Of a DNA stretch of 64,000 bases, positions 51,738-63,983 are shown piece after piece (the first letter of the stretch is position 1; each line of letters opens with the position of its first letter). The position numbers and the translations under genes are program-made. The notes under the pieces were generated by a model. It worked only from the letters and a program-made list of their open reading frames with translations, ran no database searches and was not told the DNA's origin. Source of the DNA: Atrichornis clamosus (Eukaryota; Chordata; Aves; Passeriformes; Menuridae); NCBI GenBank assembly GCA_013400975.1, contig WBMZ01008639.1, forward strand, positions 80,858 to 144,857, written 5' to 3'.

Positions 51738-54604
51738 AAAAATAGTAGACAAGACAGTCCTGGACTGTAATAACTGTTTTGTCATATCTTAACAGTGTAG
51801 CTACAGGTCATCAGTAATGGGAGTCAACTTGCAATAATAAAGGCAAAATTACATAGCCAGTCCCTCCTGGAGAGAAACAGGAGTTGATCGATTCTGGGTG
51901 CGAGATAGGGGCTCTAAATTGCAACTGTACAGGCACATCTCTGTAAGTTTTGTTGCTGTCTCTCTAAAAGGTTAACTAATACACCACTAGAATCTTCCTT
52001 TTTTTTAGTCTATTAATTACATCTGTTCTCATTGTATATCTGTTTAGTTTTTCAAGAACTCTTAACAAATCTATGTCCTCCAGCAGAAAAGCTTATCTCA
52101 ATCAGATAAAGTCAGATAATCAGAAAAGCATTTTAAATTCTTGATCTATTTTAGACAATCAGAGATAATGAAAACAAAGGTTATTTTCTGTAGAAAAGGT
52201 ATGGAAATTTAAGATGTCTTAAATATCTTGGGAAAAAAATTTTGGATTTTTTGCCAGGACAGTTCAGTTCCTGATTGTGAAGAACTGTGCCAGGTCTTCA
52301 TGATAAACACATTCTTTTCTGAAAACTGAGGTATTGTTGATGATTAAGTTATTTCAATTGAATTCTTATTGTCTATATTTTGTCTACTGTCCACATCTAT
52401 TCATGTCCATATAAGGAAGTATATTATCCTAAGATATCTGTCCATAAATCATGAACAGCTCTACTTTTGGTTGACTTCCCATAAAATATATGAAATATAG
52501 TTTTCTCTTGTTATGTACATGTTTGTATACTGAACAACATTTTTGGTATGAAGTGTATAATTCCTGGAAAGAACAGAGAAATTAAAAATTAGGTTTAAAA
52601 CTAAGTTTCATTTTGGCTCATTTGTTGTTTTTGTAAATAGACATAATCTTTAACAAAGGAAATTTCCTTATCAGTTCTTTAGAGCATATAGATTAGGATT
52701 GTTTGTTTTATATTACTTCCCTCTATACGCTTTCCTTTTTCTTTTTTTGGCAAGAACTGTTATTCAAACAATACTTGAATATCCTTTATCCACTGTATTT
52801 AGGGTTCTCAGGAAGCTTATATAGAGACCTTATGTCAAGAAAATTTCAGCTATTTTAAAACCTACTTTCATAAAACATTTTCTATATATAGACACTATAG
52901 AAAAAAGTAGCACTTTTGATCACAGCACCCAGCTATTAATTCTTACCCTCTATTACACTGCAGATGATTTAAGGTGAAGGGCCTGACTCTCTGCTGCAAT
53001 GAGTCACTTAGCAGGTTAAGCAAACAAAACTCTAAACAGCTTCACACTTCTGAAAGAACAAGAGATTTTCTTCCTTTTTGTCTGTATCAGGGTATCAATT
53101 TCTCATTCTAAATGCTTACCAGAAAAAACACTTTACTTCATTAGCCAGTTATGTTCTTACAGAACTCTCCCTGTATTGTTATTGCTTGATTTCACAAGTC
53201 CTTTACTGAAGAGGCATGAGCAGGGAAAGTTGCTAGGGAAGGAGTGAGAACAGCCTCTATATTTAGTTTCACAATCTCTCAACACCATTCTAAACAACAG
53301 CAGGTTTCAGTGGCAGTCATAATGGGCATTTTTCAATCCATATTTGTCCTATACTCTCAGCGTTCTCCCTTCTCAGATATGTCTGTTAAGCGTGTTAGAA
53401 TCAGGAGCACTGCAGTGGTGGTGAGCATATCTTATTCAATTGATCCAGCTCCTCAACAAAGGTTTGGAAAACACAATATTTCTAATTGATACAGCAGAGA
53501 TGATGGGCTTGAAGCAGTCTCTGTTATAGAGCAGCTGCTTACATTCATATGTGCTTTGTAATTTGCACCCTGCAATCTGCATTGAACCTATATAAGCATC
53601 TTCAACTCTGAAAATTATTTTAAAAGATGAGTTATGAGGCTAAAAACCAGTTGTTGATAGTCCTCCTGTAGCCTGATATTCTTCCCACATGTAGTTGTAG
53701 ATAGTGGACAGTCAGTTATGTGTTACATGTCAGATAGAAGTGTGGAAATGGAAAATGTTTCCAAAACACAACACTTTAAACCTCAGAACCTTCTGAGATT
53801 TGTTATTAACTCCTTGTCTATAATGCAACTACACTTTTGTAATTCAGTTTTTTAATGTTACACACAAATGCAGAATTATGACCCTATTAGACAAGAATTC
53901 AAACACTTCTCTCAAGGTCAGTGGAAATTGAATGAAATTAATACTGCTGAAATAATACTTAGTATTTTTATAAACCCTTGGACTGTTTTTTTTGTAGAGG
54001 AACAACCATTCCAAAGTACTTTGTGATACATTCTTGGATAACAGTGTATTTGATATATGGAGTTTATTAACAAGTTATATTTGTTGGTTTTTCCCCAGCT
54101 TTTTTCTTTTTAAAGCTGCTTGAGAGCTCAGACTGCCAGAAGAGTGTGTATTATGAGCTAAGTTACACTTCTTTGATTAAGCAAATAGTTCCATTCATTT
54201 CTCCAGCACAGATGCTGAAGTATGGAACAATGTAATGAATCCACAAAATTTGCAGTGATTTATGCTATTCACACTTCCTATTTTGAGTATCCTTTTCTAT
54301 TACTTCCAGGGATATTGCAAGCAGCATCTTCAAAATATGATATACATCACTCAGGTTATCCAATCTGTAAGTCTTCCATCTTCATACGTTTTTTGTTTTC
54401 TGGGCCCTTTCCACTTTGATTTGGTAGCGTAGTTCCTATTCCACTCCATTACGCGTTTAATTTAATGGCAATACGAGTGAAATATATTGTCATCTGAAAT
54501 TTGTAGTCAGGAAATATTTTATTGTCATTGAGTATAAGGAATCAAATTTATGCAAATTTGAAGCACTACTGATGAAGGCTCAATACCAGTTGATCGGGTG
54601 CCTG
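51738..54604. other. AT-rich spacer, no recognised gene
   Basis: No supported gene or repeat. A stretch near 52970-53050 is less AT-rich. Frames of 65-81 codons at 53.2 and 54.2 kb have no domain. Confidence 0.55.
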
Positions 54605-54804
54605 TGTGGTGGGCTATCTCTGGCTGGATGCCAGGTGCCCACCAGTGCCACTCTACCACCCCTGCTCTCAGCAGTACAGGGGAGAGAAAACATAACAAAA
54701 GGCTCATGGGCTGAGATAATGACAGGAAAAGATCACTCACCAATTACCCTCACAGTCAAAACATGCTCGATTTGGGGAAGAAATTAATTAATTTAATTTA
54801 TTGC
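54605..54804 (-). mobile_element. Family A LTR 3'-end fragment, minus strand
   Basis: Two hundred bases of the family A 3' end in reverse. The left edge is TGTGGTGGGC, followed by GGCTGGATGCCAGGTGCCCACC, CAGGGGAGAGAAAACATAAC, AAAAGGCTCATGGGCTGAG and the inverted poly(A) signal at 54797-54802 (TTTATTGC). It ends right there, so only the R/U5 part is present. A chance deletion or a truncated insertion are both possible. The pentanucleotide array begins 71 bp further on. Confidence 0.9.
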
Positions 54805-54875
54805 ATATTTGTCCCCGTTTTTCTTAAAGGCTTACTTTAAGTACTGAAAGGTCACAATAAGGTCATCCTGGAGCA

Positions 54876-55010
54876 CTCCTGTCCTGTCCTGTCCTCTCCT
54901 CTCCTCTCCTCTCCTCTCCTCTCCTCTCCTCTCCTCTCCTCTCCTCTCCTCTCCTCTCCTCTCCTCTCCTCTCCTCTCCTCTCCTCTCCTCTCCTCTCCT
55001 CTCCTCTCCT
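54876..55010. repeat. Pentanucleotide microsatellite (CTCCT)n with GTCCT start
   Basis: Twenty-seven uninterrupted 5-bp units: one CTCCT, three GTCCT (54881-54895), then 23 perfect CTCCT units (54896-55010). The CTCCT part is a pure pyrimidine strand opposite a pure purine strand. The minus-strand frame reading RGEER repeats over it is a by-product, not a protein. Confidence 0.97.
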
Positions 55011-58000
55011 TTCTTTAAATAGAATTTTCCTCACCTCTTAACACAAAACTGTTACGCTTTTAACGCCCCTAACTCCTGTTGATATATTCAGGAGATGTAG
55101 AACCTATGACCTGATGAATGAAATTTGTGAGTACATATGTGCATGTATCTGTGTAACAGACAGAATGGACGTGGAGAGAAAACAATAAAAATAGCATCTC
55201 ATAAAGAAATAGTGTTTCTTTACTGGAAAATGATGTCTAAAATATGATTTGATTGCCAGGTTGGGCTTGTCTTTCTTCCTCTTTAAACTTAATATCTACT
55301 CTAACCTTTCTTAAACAGCAATTGGAAGAAACTTAAGCTGTTATGAATTAATGAATTTTACAGAATTAAAGTATATTTATAGTATTCATTACTTATTTTG
55401 GTAGCACATCAGTGAATGTAAATATGCATTGTTTCCGTTTATACTCCTCTCTTTTTTAATTTGTCATGAAGAAAAACAAACAAAATCCAACATATTCCAG
55501 TTCCTTCTTTTTATTTTTACTTCCTTTTTGCTTGAAGGTCCCTTATATATGTAATGATCAAACAAATTCTGCAAGAATGATGTGGTTAGCACATGATTTG
55601 CTTTTTATACAATAAACAAAGGTGGAAACACTGAACATTTTAAGGCTTTTTTACAGAAGAAAAAGCAGAAACTTCAACTTATTTTAAGAAACACTGAGTT
55701 AAATGTACTGCATAACATATGCTCACTGGTATTTTGGCTTCTTCAGAAGCCAGAATGCCTGTAATATAATACTTTTTGTTAAAAGGAAAAAAAAAAAAAG
55801 AGGGATGAAAATTACTATCTAGAAAATCTGAACAGAAGGATTTTTGTTTGAGACTTCATCTTCTAGCAGAACTGAAAAGGAAGAAAAAGGGAATGAGCAT
55901 AAAGAGAACCATATGGGAGACAGTTACTAAGCTACTGAGCAAAGAATTATAGTTCTCTTTCTTTTAAGATTCATCCATGCATGAATTTCTCACTCTTGTT
56001 TGCTTTTCAGAATTATCTATCTTATATACTGGAGATTCAGTTCCCTTCAGAAACCAGTACAAAATGTGCCCTGCCGAAAGGCAATGTTTTCAGAAGTATC
56101 TGAAAATCCCTTTGCTCTGTTATCTTTTCCATAAAACTGTTTCTTGGAACCAGCCAATCTCCTAAGCAGCAGATTTAGGACCTGATTAGATTCCCATGTC
56201 AACTAATTTTTGATGCTTCAGATGAGAGTAGGACTAGGTCTGCAATCCTGTGGTAATCATGACTAAGAGGTCTTAAAATGCATCTTTCCATTGAGTATTA
56301 TGGTCATCAGTATTTGAAAGACACCCTTTCATGACTAGCTTTTTCATTTTTCAAAAGCTAGCTTTTAAGATATACTTTAGTGTTTAGGAAAGTTGCAATG
56401 AACTTTTGTGTACGAAGCTGTTTCCATCACGTCTTGCTGAATTACAGACTGAAGCAGCAATTGGATTCCAAAGCATCAAATGTATAATAGACTGAGGAGC
56501 CAAAACCCCACAGAGTTTTGAATTTTTGTCTATACTTATATACTACCTTCTCAAAGCCTCTGCAAATAGGACATGCATTTTTGTAATCATAAATGTTTTC
56601 TGCATATATTTTCAATGAACATCTTGATAGAAAAACCCTAGAATTCACATTGGAAAATGGCATTGCCTTTATAACAAATGTCTTGAAATTAAGAGCGGTC
56701 TTGGAATCTGAGGTTTTTAGGAGAACAAAATTGTGTAAAACATATTACTAACACAAGACTTTATGGCAAAATTGCAAAGGATATGCTCTACTGTTGTGCT
56801 ATGGTACATAATGTCCTTTAGCTGTTGGTGGGATCAGTTGCATTAAAATCAGAGCATTGAGAAAATTATATGTTTTTTAGTGTCAACAGATTTTTATTGG
56901 TAGTACTCAGGCTAAACCTGGGCTTGGACAACACTTTGACCATAGCTTATCCATAAGTCATATTTATTATTCCATTTTCTGACATTGCATTCTCTTGGTA
57001 TTAAAGCACATCTTTACACACAAAATGACTGTGGCTCCTTGAGATTTAGAAGTGCAATTATAGCAAGAGCAAAGTAAACACTGTTTCAATTACTATCATT
57101 AGTGAAATATGTGGGGGGTTTTGCAGTGTTGTTATAATTAAAATTTTGCCTAACTTAGCTTTGTTATTCCTTGTTATCAGAGGATTGTAACTCTACAGTC
57201 AAGACTGAGAAATTTCTGACAAATTTGTCCCCATTCTTTTGATTCATAAATGACTTTCTTCTAAAGTAAGCAAATAAAAATTTATGACATCAGTTTTTCG
57301 ATGTACAAATTACTTGGAAAAAGAAATTTTAGACTTTTTTTCCTGGAAACATATCTTTTCGAAGAGAGTAAGTGGGAGAGACAATATCCCCATCTTATTG
57401 AATCTTTGGAAAAATAGCTAGAAAAGTGATTATTAGAGTATATATGGTATCTTTTTTTGGGAAAGCATAAACCCTCATGTTCTGCCTACAAGACTGGGAG
57501 CTATACTTTAATGTCATCCATTCTATTGCCACTATGACTATGACTCTTTCACTTTTTTTGAAGGTGGACCATGTGTGAGATAGGGTGCAATGAAAGTTTG
57601 TGCAGCTCAGGCCATCTCTGGATCTTGGATGGGCACACTCAGAGTTGTTGAAGTAGCTCAGTCTTCCAGGTTGAAAAGGGGTGTTCCTAGAAAGGACCTC
57701 TGAGGGAGTGCCAGTGCTTCAGTGCTCCAAGTGGTATGCATTAAAGCACTGCTTGAATAAGAAAATGAAGGGGGTAGTTATCCGTGCAATAGAGTTATGA
57801 CATCCCTAAATTTGGCATAACTACTATGGTTTTATTCTGTTATCACTGAATGCAGACCATGGCCCTTTGCTCTTTGTTTCCTTTAAGTGATAAACTTTAA
57901 ATTACAGGCTGTGTTTGTTTACTTGATGAATTTAATCCGTTTTAGAAATATTTTGCTAACAAGTGTCTTGTCACCAGGAATTTGTTTTAGATGCATAGCA

Positions 58001-58735
58001 AAGGAATTGATCTGACTGAATAAATTTTGCATTAATACTGCTTCCACATATACCTCTTTAGATCTTCTGCTTTAGTCAAAGATTAGTTAGGAGTTAGTAG
58101 ACACTTATTTTTTTTACGACATTGTTTTTGGATTTCAGACCACAGATATCCTTGGGTTTGTTTTGGGCCAAATTTATGTCTTTGTGCTTAGAGCTCTACC
58201 AGAGATAAATTGAACTCTTACTGTTATTAGCTACTGTGGTAATATCTGTCAATGTGATGAAAATTGACTAAAGGAGAAATTTTACTTTTTTAATAGTTTG
58301 GACAGAGGGTGAAAGGGGGAAGTGAGGTGGATGTATCTATGTGGTACAGATTGGGCTTCTAAGTCAAAAATTTAGAGTTTAAAATCATCTGAGGTGCTCA
58401 CTAGATCTAAACAGGTTATGTGCTAGTCTCTTTTCTGTAGGAAGGAGAGTTTCTATGGCCCTTAACTTTACACTCCTAAGATTATGCCATACTGAATACC
58501 TAGATGCTAAATTTTAAGCATCAGGGTGTTTACCTCTATCCTGTCCACAAATTGGCCTTCTCACTGCCTAACCTCTCTGTGTGGCAGGTACTGGGATCTA
58601 TGCCCCTGTCTGCCAGCTGGCTGTTCTAATGAAATGAGAAATAAATCACACTTGCTCACTTTTTGTGGCTGAAAGATTATTTAATTTCTTCATGCAAAGT
58701 GGAGCACATTCAGCATGCAAAATTAAAAGTATATT
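55011..58735. other. AT-rich spacer, no recognised gene
   Basis: No supported gene. The minus frame at 56442-56663 contains ACPIC, but there is no paired zinc-binding pattern or splice context, so I did not call it. Confidence 0.55.
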
Positions 58736-58794
58736 GATGGAGTAGATGACTTTTAAAGTTCCTTCCAACATAAAGTATTCTATGATTCTATGAT
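58736..58794 (+). mobile_element. CR1 3'-end fragment, plus strand
   Basis: About 60 bp of CR1 3' end: TAGATGACTTTTAAAGTTCC, TTCCAACATAAAG, then two units of the terminal repeat (ATTCTATGATTCTATGAT). Strongly 5'-truncated. Confidence 0.9.
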
Positions 58795-60856
58795 CCAGTC
58801 AAATTTGTGACAGAATCTTGTGCATATATCTTAAGTTAGTTTTTTTTCATTGGTCCATGCACTAGTTTAGTCTTGTCTTGTAGCGAAGATCTCTTCATGA
58901 GATAGCTACCTAAAAAGCAAACAAGTCCCACTAAAAGTCTGCCAAATTTCATTTTATATGCTATCTTTATACTTATTGATACCTAGATTGTCTGATTGAG
59001 CACAGGCATGTCTGCAAGGGCTCCATCTTGCATCTTTTTTGTAGAGAGTACTGAAACAGAATTATTTGATCCATGGAAATCAGAACAGGTAGAGACAAAA
59101 CTTGACAAGAACACTCCTTCTCATCCATATTTTCTGCAGATTCCCAACTCTATAATCAGGACGTTCACTTTTATGGATCACAGTTTTAGATGCCATCATA
59201 GAATGTGCTTAGCTCTAAGCTTATAGCAACTCAGTTGTAAGCTTCTAAGTAACGTTGGCTATATTATATATATATGTACACATGCTTCAAGGTTATTCTT
59301 GAAGTTATGCTATTGTAAAGAAAGCCCTTAAACCTGTTAATCTTTGTTCAGCACTTTAGGAAAAGACAGAAATAGAGCCTAGAGTGAAAAGTTTCTTTCT
59401 GTTACCCAGTGTAACTGGACTCACTTTGCTTATGCAGCCCAATAACTGACTCTGTGCCAGTCCATTATGAATTTTATATATGAAATTCTGAAATATACTA
59501 GCAGTGCAAGTTTTTATTTGATTTTCCATTTTTGAGCTCCTCTAGAAAGGATAATTAGCTATGTCTCTAGAGCAAAAGACATAAAATACATTTGACTTGG
59601 TTGATGAGATATAAACTCATTTCAAATATGGAAATAATATGCTATTATATACGTGAGGAAAAAAGTACCCTAATATGCTGGGGTTTGTGTGTGTGGCTGC
59701 CCCATACGGCTCTAACTTACAGTTACTCATTTTCTTCAGTCTTCTGTACACAGACAGCAGAAGCTTAGCCACAGTTTGCTGAAAAAAAATCTATATGCAT
59801 ACACACACACACACACACATCATAAAAACACCCATTTTTATGATACTGGAGGGTCAGTTGTGAGATATGCAGCTCAACCCTTTCCATAGCCTAGGCTAGA
59901 CTCACTGAGACTCAGATTGCTCATCAGGGAAGTTATATTATTTTATTTCAGAAGTGGGATTGTCATCCTTTACACAATCCTCATCCAACAATATATGGGT
60001 ATCAATAATAAACAGAGATTTAACTTGTGGTAAAGTGAAAGACCCTAAACACAAATATCTAGTGTCATTTGAGATGCTGTTGAGTATCTTCCTGGCTTCC
60101 TGGTGCTTCTCCCAAAGGACACAGACCCACACAGGTCCGGTGTTACATCTTGCAGCCCAGCCACAGGAGCAACGTGTATATTTGAGGCTGCTTTAATGAC
60201 ATTAAACATCCATCTTTAGGTAATTGAACCTTATTCCACGGTGCTAGATACAATCTGAAACAAAGTACTGAATACATAACCACCTGTGTGGTAGTGGGTA
60301 GTCATATGTTAGTTCACTAAGCGTTCATATCAGGCAGCAAAGGCTTAGCCAAGAGTGTGGAGAGCAGTTTGGCTCAGTATAAAGTGATCCTAGAGCAAAC
60401 AGCGTATTACTAATTAGCTCTTGAATCCATCAACTGCACGTACTAGATCTCCACTGTCCATGATATAAGCCTTGACTGTAGGCTCATGTGTCTGTAGACA
60501 CTTTAACGTAAAAACCTAAATATAAATGTTTTCATCTTGAACTGTATCATGCCCTAGATACTTACTCTTATATGCTAACAGCTAAGCTAGTCATCCCAGG
60601 ATCTTTTATAGTGAATGGAAATTTTAGATCCATTTCAGAGTTTTGCTTTTGATAGTTGAAGTGCATGCCAGCAATACCTATTTCTCTTCTTTTACTATAA
60701 AGGGACCCTGGGGTGACTATCTCAGCCATTAATATCTACTAGTTCCTGAAATTTAGCATGTTCGTGGTTCACCCACTTCCTTTATGGTTAGGATTGCTCA
60801 CAATCTAAAATTTAATATAATTCTAAAATGCACTAGTATACTAGAAAGTAAAATAT
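58795..60856. other. AT-rich spacer with (AC)n run
   Basis: No supported gene. It contains an (AC)9A run at 59801-59819 and a short TATATA run near 59262-59274. Confidence 0.55.
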
Positions 60857-61351
60857 TGCCATGGCTTAACTCCATCTGTCAACTAAGTACCAAGCAGTCT
60901 CTTGCTGGTGGGATGGGGAGGAGAAAGGGAAAAAGGCAAAACCTGTGAGCTAAGCTAAAAACAGTTTAAAAGAAAAAAAAAAGTAATAAATTCCAAGAAA
61001 ACAGAATGATGCCACAATAGAATTTCTGACCGATGACCAGCTTGTCCCCAAACAGTGATTGGCCTCTCCCAGTCAACTCCCCCCAGTTTATATACTGAGC
61101 ATGATGCTCTGTGGTATGGAATAGCCCTTTGGCTTGCTCAGGTCCTGGCTGTGCTCCATCCTGGCTTCATCTGCACTTCCTCATTGGCAGAGCATGAGAC
61201 ACTGAAAAGTCCTTGCTTTATGGCAAGCAGTACTCTACAAAAACCAAAACATCAGTGTGTTATCAATATTATTTTCATATTGAATTCAAAACACAGCACT
61301 GTGTCAGCTATCAGGAGGAAAATTAACTCTATCTCAGCTGAAACGAGGACA
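60857..61351 (-). mobile_element. Family B solo LTR, minus strand
   Basis: A 495-bp LTR in reverse. The plus-strand left edge is TGCCATGGCTTAAC and the right edge is GCTGAAACGAGGACA. The flanks aatat (60852-60856) and agtat (61352-61356) agree at four of five bases, so a 5-bp duplication with one later change is likely. Read on the minus strand it shares with the copy at 61706 the start (CTGGGATAGAGTTAATTTTC against a one-base variant here) and the GTTGATAACACA-type block. The 112-codon frame at 61055-61393 runs along this LTR and out of it, and is not a gene. Confidence 0.87.
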
Positions 61352-61705
61352 AGTATGAAAAGTAAAAATATTTATTTCTTGCTGAATTTGTGAGACCGAA
61401 AAGAGCTCCTGGCTTCATTTGTGTTTCTGTTGTCTGCTGGTTTGCTTACTTGAAAAATTATCTATTGAGATTTTTACCAGACTTTTACATTTTATATTAG
61501 CCAATTAAAAGAGCTTGTCAAAATACTACCAGTAACTAATCTTTCACACAAAAGCAATAAAATAAAAAATGCAGTATTGATAGCATTTACAACTGAAGAT
61601 TAGTCTTATTTAAAAAAAAAAATCAAACCCCAGAAGTAATTTGTTAAAACTGTCAAAATATTTTTAAAAATCAATTTCCAGTTCTAAGAAAAAATAACAA
61701 AGGTT

Positions 61706-62044
61706 TGTGCTGGTTTTGACTGGGATAGAGTTAATTTTCTTCACGGTAGCTACAAAGGGGCTAAGTTTAGGGTTTGTGCTGGAAATAGCATTGATAACAC
61801 AGGGATGTTTTCAATACTGAAAGCACAGCACCAAGGCCTTTCCAGCTCCTTGACCCACCAATGAGGAGTCTGAGGGTACGCAAGGACTTGGGAGAGGACA
61901 CAGCCAGGACAGGTGACCCCAAATACCAAAGTGACATCCCAGACCATATAGGGTCAAACTCAGCATATGAAGCTGGGGGAAGAAGGGAGGGGAGGACATT
62001 CAGGGAGAAGGTGTTTGTCTTCCCAAGTCACTGTTATGAGTGAT
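61706..62044 (+). mobile_element. Family B LTR, 5' part, interrupted by family C LTR
   Basis: Starts TGTGCTGGTTTTGACTGGG and runs through GATAACACAGGGATG, GACACAGCCAGGACAGG, a GAAGCTGGGGGAAGAAGG block and TGTCTTCCCAAGTCACTG. It breaks at 62044 with the bases gtgat and resumes at 62730 with gtgat again, followed by the next part of the same LTR. The orientation is opposite to the family B copy 355 bp upstream. Confidence 0.92.
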
Positions 62045-62729
62045 TGTGCTGGTTTTAACAACCACCTGGGAACTAAACTCCAAATAAGCCTCTCCCTTTC
62101 CCCTGCATCTTCCCATAAGGGAAGGACATTAAGGAGAGATTATAAATTGAAAATAAAAATTTACTAAAATGACAATAACCACAGCAGTAAGTACACAAAC
62201 TATAGCAAAAATGCACAAAACTCTTTTCTCCCCACAAAAGGACATTCACCACTGGGAACAGAGTAAAATCCTTCTTTAAGACAAAGCCCAGTCTCCAGAG
62301 GTTTCCAAAGAGGCAATATGGTGAGGAGAGCTTCAGCAGTTTAATGTTTCACCCCACCCACACCCTAGCACAAAAGAAATGTAAAGCAGGGCCAAAACAA
62401 AACCTAAAAGCTAGTTCATCCAACTAAAGGAGCTGTGCAACTGCAGTTTGAGCTGCTTGGAGCTGTTTGCTTCAACACCCAAACTCTGTAGTAGTGCTCA
62501 GAAGGGTAAATAGGAGGAGGGAAAAAAGCCATCAGGCAGCAGAGGGGACCAAGTTCACCATGATTTAAGGGAACAATCCACTCTGCTTCAGCGACCTAGG
62601 CAAGAATGACAAGCTTCCTGTTTCTGGCCTTGGCATTTCCGGCTGAAACCAGGCCCCCCAGCGATGACACGGATGATATTGAATAAGCAGCATTAAAAAC
62701 TCCACCCCCTTTTCTCTGTAACCAGTACA
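62045..62729. mobile_element. Complete family C LTR nested in family B, gtgat duplication
   Basis: A 685-bp unit beginning TGTGCTGGTTTTAACAACC and ending AACCAGTACA, with TG...CA ends. It is flanked by the perfect 5-bp repeat gtgat at 62040-62044 and 62730-62734. It splits the family B LTR cleanly, since the host sequence continues on both sides. The reading direction is uncertain: AATAAA occurs on the plus strand near 62152, but too near the left end to be a normal signal, and no good signal is seen on the other strand. No internal retroviral sequence, so a solo LTR. Frames of 75-84 codons near its right end have no support. Confidence 0.92.
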
Positions 62730-62971
62730 GTGATGGAGCCCTGTTTCCTTGGAGATGGCTGAACACCTCCTTGCCCGTGGGAAGTGGTGAATGAATTCCT
62801 TGTTTTGCTTTGCTTGCATGCATGGCTTTAGTTTTTACTGGTTAAACTGTCTTTTTCTCAATCCATGAGTTTTCTCACTTTTACCTTTCTGATCTCTCCC
62901 TCATCCCACCAGAGCATCGTGAGTAAGCAGCTGTGTGGAGCTTAGTTGCCAGCTGGGTCTAAACCATGACA
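62730..62971 (+). mobile_element. Family B LTR, 3' part
   Basis: Continuation of the LTR from 61706: GATGGAGCCCTGTTTCC, GAATTCCTTGTTTTGCTTTGC, GTTAAACTGTC, CCATGAGTTTTCTCACTTTTAC and the end CTGGGTCTAAACCATGACA. The whole LTR without its insert is about 581 bp. The outer flanks aggtt (61701-61705) and aaatt (62972-62976) agree at only three of five bases, so its own target duplication is doubtful or worn. Confidence 0.9.
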
Positions 62972-63189
62972 AAATTTAAGGCAATATGCCTTCAGTTAAG
63001 TAAGCAGCTTTCAGATCTTTGTATTAATGCTAGTCTGAAGATATACAGTATAATTTAGTTTCTTTCCTTCCTTATTTTAAATTGAAACACTGACTTCCAT
63101 TATACTTTACTGTGGTACTTCAGTATAGTAAAGGGTCTGAAAATAATGCCATCCAGAAAGCAACTTAATTAATAACCATTTCTGACTTA
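62972..63189. other. Short AT-rich spacer
   Basis: Nothing recognised between two LTR copies. Confidence 0.6.
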
Positions 63190-63870
63190 CATTTATATGG
63201 CAAGATTTTGGTAGTGGAGGAGCTACAGTGTTGGCTTCTATGAGAAGATGCTAGAAGCTTTCTCCATGTCTGATAGAGGCAATCCCAGCTGGCTCCAAGA
63301 CAGATCCACTACAAGCCGAGGCCAAACTCACCAGTGATAAAGGTAGAGCCTCCGGGTAACATATTTAGGAATGGGGAAAAAACCTGTGCAACTGCAATGG
63401 AAGTGCAGAGCGAGAACATATGAGAAAAACAGCTCTGCAGATGTCGAGGTCAGTGAAGGAGATGTTCCAGGCACCGGAGCAAAGATTCCTCTGCAGCCCA
63501 TGGTGAAGACCAGGGTGAGGCAGCCATGGAGGAACCCCCACTGGAGCAGGTGGATGTCCAAAGGAGATTGTGATCCTGTGAGAAGCCTGTGCTGGAGCAG
63601 ATTCCCGTCAAGGCTTGTGACCCTATGGGGGACCCATGCCTGAGCAGTCTGTTCCTACAGGACTACATCCTGTGGAAGAGATCCATGCTGGAGCAGTGGG
63701 AAGGATTATGTGGGAAGGACTCATGTTGGAAAAGTTTGTGGGGAATTGCCTCCCATGAGAGAGACTCTACACTGAAGTAAAGGAAGAGTGTGATGAGTTC
63801 TCTCCCCCTGAGGAGAAAGAAATGACAGAGACGTGTGATGAACTGACTGCAATTCCCATTCCCTGTCTGT
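63190..63870 (+). mobile_element. Family A LTR fragment, plus strand
   Basis: Plus-strand family A from just inside its 5' end (ATATGGCAAGATTTTGGTAG at about 63196), through GCTGGCTCCAAGACAG, CCAGTGATAAAGGTAG, the modules with CTGGAGCAG (about 63541-63690), to GATGAACTGACTGCAATTCC near 63838. The poly(A) and U5 section is absent after about 63870. The 90- and 77-codon frames here are repeat by-products. Confidence 0.88.
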
Positions 63871-63983
63871 GATGTCCTACCCTTAAGGGTAAGGGAATGT
63901 CCAAGATATGCAAGTGCTCGTATTTGAAAAGGAAAAATGAAAGCCAGAATGTCTACAAAAACTTATAAAATTTTATTAGTAAA

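Noticed and set aside
54852..55034. Protein with RGEER repeats
   Set aside because: Pure translation of the pentanucleotide array; five-base units run open in all frames.
56442..56663. ACPIC-containing minus-strand frame as a zinc-finger exon
   Set aside because: Only one Cys pair, no second pair or histidines in the right spacing, and no convincing splice sites.
61055..61393. 112-codon frame as a gene
   Set aside because: It starts within the minus-strand family B LTR and runs out of its end.
61701..62976. Outer target duplication of the family B plus-strand LTR (aggtt/aaatt)
   Set aside because: Only three of five bases agree; this is too weak to claim.
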